Shown: positions 30,745 to 33,596 of the stretch, in pieces
How the letters are laid out: every line of letters starts with the position of its first letter
How positions within the stretch are numbered: position 1 is the stretch's first letter
Source of the DNA: DASYYE01 sp035946955
GTDB lineage: Bacteria > Actinomycetota > Actinomycetes > Streptosporangiales > Streptosporangiaceae
Length of the DNA: 33,596 nucleotides
Assembly: GCA_035946955.1 (NCBI GenBank)
Contig: DASYYE010000140.1
Location: 1-33,596 of the forward strand
Reading direction: 5' to 3'
Translations under genes and position numbers: made by a program
The notes under the pieces: model-generated
What the model saw: only the letters and a program-made list of their open reading frames with translations
What the model was told of the DNA's origin: nothing
Database searches by the model: none

Positions 30745-30981
30745 CTAACCGCAGCCGCACGACCCGCCGCAGCAGCCCCCGCCGTTCCCGCCGTTCCCGC
30801 CGCCAGTGGCGGGCCGGGGCCCGCTGGCGCTGGCCCGGCCCCCCACCGACACGGTGGACAGCAACTTCACCGTGTCATCGTGGCCCTGTGGGCACGGGCA
30901 GGGGGCGGACGCCTCGGCCATCGGCCGGGTGCGCTCGAAAGTCGCGCCGCATGAGCGGCACCGGTACTCATAGCGTGGCAC
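30745..30981 (-). CDS. FmdB-family zinc ribbon protein
   Basis: A 78-residue protein starting MPRYEYRCRSCGATFERTRP with Cys8 and Cys11 and CPCP at about 28-31, the zinc ribbon of the FmdB family (putative regulators of unknown role). The C-terminus is a Gly/Cys-rich tail ending GGCCGGSCGCG, which may bind further metal. GTG 30981 lies 9 bp after the stop of the upstream MFS gene, so the two are co-transcribed. Confidence 0.85.
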   Translation of the reverse strand: MPRYEYRCRSCGATFERTRPMAEASAPCPCPQGHDDTVKLLSTVSVGGRASASGPRPATGGGNGGNGGGCCGGSCGCG

Positions 30982-30990
30982 GCCAGCAGC

Positions 30991-32739
30991 CTACGACACC
31001 GGCGGCGCGGTCTGGCGTGCCACGGGCGTGGCAACGGGGCGCACGACGGTCTCCGCGTCCTCGTCCCAGTAGAACTGCTTGCCGCGCAGCAGCGAGACCC
31101 CGGCGCCGAGCAGTGACATCAGCGCCGCCGCGGTGAACACGATGAACAGCCCGTGGTGGAACGGCCCGGAGATCAGGTGCGGGAAGAACTGGTTGCCGGT
31201 CAGCAGGGCGACCTTGGCATGAGGGAGGGTGGCGAGCACGCCGGAGCCGTGCAGCAGGTGCTGCACGGGGTTGAAGCCCAGCAGTGCCGCGAACACCGTG
31301 CTGACCGGCGGCAGGTGGCTCACCCGCGCCGCCACGGCGCTGGGGACGCCCTGGGCGTGCAGGCCCGTGGTGAGCGCGTGGGGCAGGGTGGAAGCCAGGC
31401 CCGCGATCATGAGCGAGAAGAAGACCCCGATCGACAGTGACATCCCGGAGTTCTGGAACGTCGAGCGCATGCCCGAGGCGACGCCGCGGTGCCTGGCCGG
31501 GACGCTGCTCATGATTGCGGAGGTGTTGGGGGAGGCGAAGAGCCCGGACCCGATGCCGTTGCCGAAGATGATCAGTGCGAACGCCCAGTACGGGAAGTCC
31601 ACCGGCAGCAGCATGAGGCCCACGAAGCAGAGCGCCGCCAGGCACAGCCCGGCGGTCGCGAACGGCCGCGGGCCGTACCGGTCGGACAGGGTGCCCGACA
31701 CCGGGCCTGCGATCAGGAACCCAGCGGTCAGCGGCAGCATGTAGATACCGGCCCACAACGGGGTGACCGCGTAGTCATAGCCGTGCAGCGGCAGCCAGAT
31801 GCCCGCGAGCCAGATGACCAGCATGAACTGCAGGCCGCCGCGGGCGATCGAACCGAGCAGGCTCGCGGCGTTGCCTGCCGCGAACGCCCGGATCTTGAAG
31901 AGCTGCATCCGGAACATCGGTTCGGGGATCTTGGTCTCGACCACACCGAACAGGACCAGCAGGGCGGCCCCGCCCAGGAGCCCGCTGAGCACCCACGGGT
32001 TGGTCCACCCGGTGGAGTGGCCGCCGTAGGGCTGGATGCCGTAGGTGATGGCCACCAGCAGCATGCCCGCGCCCAGTGCGAATGTGACATTGCCGACCCA
32101 GTCGATCCTGGCCCGGCGCGTGGCCGCGATCTCCCGCAGGCTCCGGTAGGACCAGACCGTGCCAAAGATGCCGATGGGTACGTTCACCCAGAACACCGCG
32201 CGCCAGTCCCACTCGGCGAGCAGCCCGCCCAGCAGCAGGCCGACGAACTGGCCGGAGATCCCCGCCACCTGGTTGATCCCGAGCGCCATGCCGCGCTGGC
32301 CCGCCGGGAACGCGTCGGTCAGGATCGCGGCGGACTGGGCCATGAGCATGGAGCCGCCGAACGCCTGCACCATCCGCCAGCCGATGAGCCACAGTGCCCC
32401 GCTGCCACCGATGAATGGGTCGAACGACAGGGCCACCGACGCCAGGGTGAAGACCACGAAACCCAGGTTGTAGATGCGCACCCGGCCGAACATGTCGCCC
32501 AGCCGGCCCAGGGTGACGACCAGCACCGCGGTGACCAGCAGGTACCCGATGATCATCCACAGCAGGTAGCTCACGTTGTGCGGGTCGAGCGGGTCGAGCT
32601 TGATGCCGCGGAAGATGGCAGGCAGCGAGATGATCACAATGGAGGCGTCGATCACCGCCATCGTCATGCTGAGGGTGGTGTTGGACAGGGCGATCCACTT
32701 GTATCGGTCGCGGCCTGCCCCGGCCTTGCTGTCACCCAC
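30991..32739 (-). CDS. MFS transporter, DHA2 (EmrB/QacA) family
   Basis: A 582-residue exporter with 14 predicted membrane helices. Motifs: VIDASIVIISLPAI (first helix, D-x-x-I-V-x-x-A-L-P-type motif), GRLGDMFGRVRIY (motif A), RMVQAFGGSMLMAQSAAILTDAFP (motif B-like), GINQVAGISGQFVGLLLGGLLAEWDWRAVFWVNVPIG (motif C of proton-driven exporters). It exports drugs or metabolites using the proton gradient; the substrate is unknown. GTG 32739 is preferred over an upstream TTG at 32778 because the latter lies inside the operator palindrome 32762-32781. Operon with FmdB. Confidence 0.93.
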   Translation of the reverse strand: MGDSKAGAGRDRYKWIALSNTTLSMTMAVIDASIVIISLPAIFRGIKLDPLDPHNVSYLLWMIIGYLLVTAVLVVTLGRLGDMFGRVRIYNLGFVVFTLASVALSFDPFIGGSGALWLIGWRMVQAFGGSMLMAQSAAILTDAFPAGQRGMALGINQVAGISGQFVGLLLGGLLAEWDWRAVFWVNVPIGIFGTVWSYRSLREIAATRRARIDWVGNVTFALGAGMLLVAITYGIQPYGGHSTGWTNPWVLSGLLGGAALLVLFGVVETKIPEPMFRMQLFKIRAFAAGNAASLLGSIARGGLQFMLVIWLAGIWLPLHGYDYAVTPLWAGIYMLPLTAGFLIAGPVSGTLSDRYGPRPFATAGLCLAALCFVGLMLLPVDFPYWAFALIIFGNGIGSGLFASPNTSAIMSSVPARHRGVASGMRSTFQNSGMSLSIGVFFSLMIAGLASTLPHALTTGLHAQGVPSAVAARVSHLPPVSTVFAALLGFNPVQHLLHGSGVLATLPHAKVALLTGNQFFPHLISGPFHHGLFIVFTAAALMSLLGAGVSLLRGKQFYWDEDAETVVRPVATPVARQTAPPVS

Positions 32740-32761
32740 GTTGACCCAGCCTACCCATAGA

Positions 32762-32781
32762 TAGTTGCTTGATCGCAACTA
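32762..32781. promoter_or_regulatory. Perfect palindrome upstream of MFS gene (MarR/TetR-type operator)
   Basis: TAGTTGC (32762-32768), TTGATC, GCAACTA (32775-32781): perfect 7-bp arms with a 6-bp centre, 23 bp upstream of the GTG start. A TATCTA-like -10 overlaps its downstream arm on the minus strand, so bound protein would block transcription. No regulator gene is adjacent in the window. Confidence 0.65.
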
Positions 32782-32992
32782 GCGGTCGGAAGGATCCTGC
32801 CCGCCGCTGACCTCGGGCGCGGCACCGGCACTAGAAAATTCACCAGTCATCCTTGAACCGGCCGCACCCCTCCACACGTGAAATGACGCGTAGGGCCTTG
32901 TTCCGGGAGGCCGCCCGCCTGGCAGGCGAGTCGCCCGCAGGGCCGTGCGGTCAAACGTCCTTAGTGGTGCACAGAACGTGAGGTTGGAGCTG

Positions 32993-33481
32993 ATGAGAGT
33001 TCTCGCTCGCAAGTCGGCAGCATCGCGGGGGCGGGCCTGGACGGCCCGCATTCTCCTGGGGACAGCACTGGTGGGGGCCTCGGCAATGGTCATGGCGGGG
33101 GTGTCAGCCGCATCGGTGACCCATACGCACACAACGGCGAAGACGTCGGCACACGTCGTCACCCCCGCGACGCGGATGGTCGGCGGCATGTCCATCACCA
33201 TGCTCGTGCGGCCCACGACGGGCCGTGCCCTCTACATCCACCCCGGCGGCCCCTGCACCGGCTCCTGCCTGTCGATCTGGCCGCGCCTGCTCATGCCCAA
33301 GGGGACCACCACCCCCACGGGCGCGAAGTGCCTGAAGACGGTCAATGTCGGGAACGGCAGGCTCCAGGTCACCTACATGGGCCAGAAGCTCTACATGTTC
33401 ACCGGGGACAGCGGCCAGAGCGTGAACGGCAATGGCGTCGCCGGCTTCATGGCGGCGAAGGTCTCGCCCACCTGCCCGTAA
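32993..33481 (+). CDS. Secreted-repeat family protein (COG4315 type)
   Basis: A 162-residue exported protein. The start has a basic N-terminus and the hydrophobic stretch ARILLGTALVGASAMVMAGVSAA (signal peptide or anchor). The rest carries two copies of the secreted repeat: GRALYIHPGGPCTGSCLSIWPRL and GQKLYMFTGDSGQSVNGNGVAG. Extra cysteines suggest disulfides. Function is unknown; related proteins sit on the cell surface of actinomycetes. ATG 32993 has GGAG about 4 nt upstream; an ATG at 32945 would precede the signal by 16 residues. The 211-bp gap to the divergent MFS gene holds no gene. Confidence 0.85.
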   Translation: MRVLARKSAASRGRAWTARILLGTALVGASAMVMAGVSAASVTHTHTTAKTSAHVVTPATRMVGGMSITMLVRPTTGRALYIHPGGPCTGSCLSIWPRLLMPKGTTTPTGAKCLKTVNVGNGRLQVTYMGQKLYMFTGDSGQSVNGNGVAGFMAAKVSPTCP

Positions 33482-33494
33482 CCCCTGCCTGACC

Positions 33495-33525
33495 AGGCAG
33501 CCCCGAGCCACAGGCGGGGCTGCCT
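33495..33525. terminator. Terminator hairpin after the secreted-repeat gene
   Basis: AGGCAGCCCCG (33495-33505) pairs perfectly with CGGGGCTGCCT (33515-33525), loop of 9 nt, 14 bp after the stop codon. No T-run. The remaining bases to 33596 hold no supported feature. Confidence 0.75.
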
Positions 33526-33596
33526 GCCTAGACCCGGATTGCCGGCGCCGGGAGAGGGCACCGGCGTCGGCAGTCCGGCTGCCGCGGCCGCCCGGG

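Noticed and set aside
33526..33596. 3' end of a minus-strand gene at the right edge
   Set aside because: Frames are open but too short and of low complexity to tell from chance.

Overview
The window is about 33.6 kb of very GC-rich DNA with GTG/TTG starts, 4-bp ATGA/GTGA gene overlaps, several leaderless promoters and typical actinobacterial families: XRE regulators with long alpha-helical tails, DUF3040, an HrdB-type sigma factor, and an Rv2578c-like radical SAM protein with an intein. This points to a chromosome segment of a filamentous-type actinomycete. I cannot name the genus; something near Streptosporangiales is a guess. I saw no rRNA, tRNA or CRISPR.

Layout. (1) Positions 1-4600 look like an accessory strip: small hypothetical genes, an XRE regulator with two tiny partner genes, a GNAT acetyltransferase of visibly lower GC preceded by the 3' remnant of its own XRE regulator (pseudogene), a second GNAT, several palindromic operator-like sites and one perfect TGTGA-N6-TCACA box. 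(2) Positions 4700-9400 hold a patatin-like phospholipase, a GlxA/AraC-type regulator divergent from a drug/metabolite transporter whose reading frame is broken at a run of nine C, and a thioredoxin-reductase-like CPYC flavoprotein divergent from an XRE-cupin regulator. (3) Positions 9485-11315 hold an HrdB-family sigma factor behind a good ECF-type promoter and a 600-bp non-coding region full of tandem repeats. (4) Positions 11316-24168 form a menaquinone locus: menE divergent from menB-menC-menD, a five-gene oligopeptide ABC transporter, then isochorismate synthase (menF type). Together MenF, MenD, MenC, MenE and MenB carry chorismate to DHNA-CoA. MenH, MenA and the methyltransferase are not in the window. 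(5) Positions 24266-27182 hold the intein-split radical SAM gene, a DUF3040 membrane protein and an unknown gene. (6) Positions 27314-29670 form a tight two-gene operon of a CYTH-like/CHAD protein and a ParA ATPase. (7) Positions 29872-33596 hold an unknown protein with a His/Asn-rich tail, a DHA2 MFS exporter plus FmdB-type zinc ribbon under a palindromic operator, and a secreted-repeat protein.

The most interesting items are the ParA-CHAD operon (a candidate positioning system for polyphosphate bodies), the in-frame palindromic insertion in menD that shares an AT-rich motif with repeats at 30.65 kb, the intein placed directly before the third Fe-S cysteine of a radical SAM enzyme and retaining a decayed homing endonuclease, and the operator-covered promoter of that same gene.
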